DNA from: Propionibacteriaceae bacterium
GTDB taxonomy: Bacteria; Actinomycetota; Actinomycetes; Propionibacteriales; Propionibacteriaceae
Reading direction: 5' to 3'
DNA: 64,000 bases
Assembly (NCBI GenBank): GCA_031262485.1
Contig: JAISHO010000009.1
Span: forward strand, 31,361-95,360
In this document: positions 63,932 through 64,000 of the stretch, piece by piece
How positions within the stretch are numbered: the first letter of the stretch is position 1
How the letters are laid out: each line of letters begins with the position of its first letter
The notes under the pieces: generated by a model
Database searches by the model: none
What the model was told of the DNA's origin: nothing
Seen by the model: the letters and a program-made list of their open reading frames with translations, nothing else
Made by a program: the position numbers and the translations under genes

Positions 63932-64000
63932 CCCGGGTCGCTTCCGCTCATGAGGGCGGGCCTCCTTCGATGCTGATGGTCTTCGACCACACACCAGCAC

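Overview
The window is about 62-65% GC with dense, mostly intact genes, actinobacterial families throughout (FasR-type PucR regulator, DUF3052, homodimeric-type AceE, LGFP repeats, GlfT2) and several GTG starts. It is a high-GC Gram-positive actinobacterium. The type II fatty-acid genes (fabH-acpP-fabF) and the absence of any mycolate or arabinan gene in view suggest a non-mycolate lineage with a galactofuran-containing wall. No rRNA or taxon marker is present, so I go no further than the class.

Region 1 (1-22.9 kb) is an envelope polysaccharide locus: pgm (glucose-1-phosphate supply), a lower-GC flippase/DUF6541 pair, a GT2-DUF2304 pair, another GT2, rmlA, a fused rmlC-rmlD and rmlB (dTDP-L-rhamnose), and the operon glf-glfT2-wzm-wzt, which in mycobacteria makes UDP-galactofuranose, polymerises galactan and exports it. 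Two secreted LGFP-repeat proteins sit inside it: a GH73-like glucosaminidase with eight LGFP repeats and a leucine-rich-repeat protein with five. My inference is that LGFP repeats dock these proteins on the polymer made by their neighbours. A DUF349 protein closes the region.

Region 2 (22.9-41.5 kb) is mainly housekeeping: a copper P-type ATPase; a divergent HTH / AbiEii-type nucleotidyltransferase pair with a small excisionase-like gene beside tRNA-Val; DUF3052 and aceE; fasR-fabH-acpP-fabF with fabD missing from its usual place; uppP; an aldo/keto reductase; a zinc-ribbon coiled-coil protein; an RNB ribonuclease; rnpB; tRNA-Thr and tRNA-Leu with an odd cloverleaf-like element between them; and an M20 peptidase.

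Region 3 (41.6-61.3 kb) is one gene for a secreted, wall-sorted protein of about 6,590 residues: signal peptide, N-terminal region, an SdrD-B-like domain, about 32 tandem DUF11-like modules of roughly 155-170 residues, two final DUF11-like domains, an IPGTG sorting-like signal, a membrane segment and a basic tail. The modules form a second-order repeat: a block of 9-10 modules (about 4.7-4.9 kb) occurs twice in the same order. Paired cysteines mark nearly every module border.

Region 4 (61.4-64 kb) holds an overlapping toxin-antitoxin-like pair followed by broken transposase pieces: two IS256 halves in opposite orientation, an IS66 N-terminus and an IS30 C-terminus. The window ends inside this debris.
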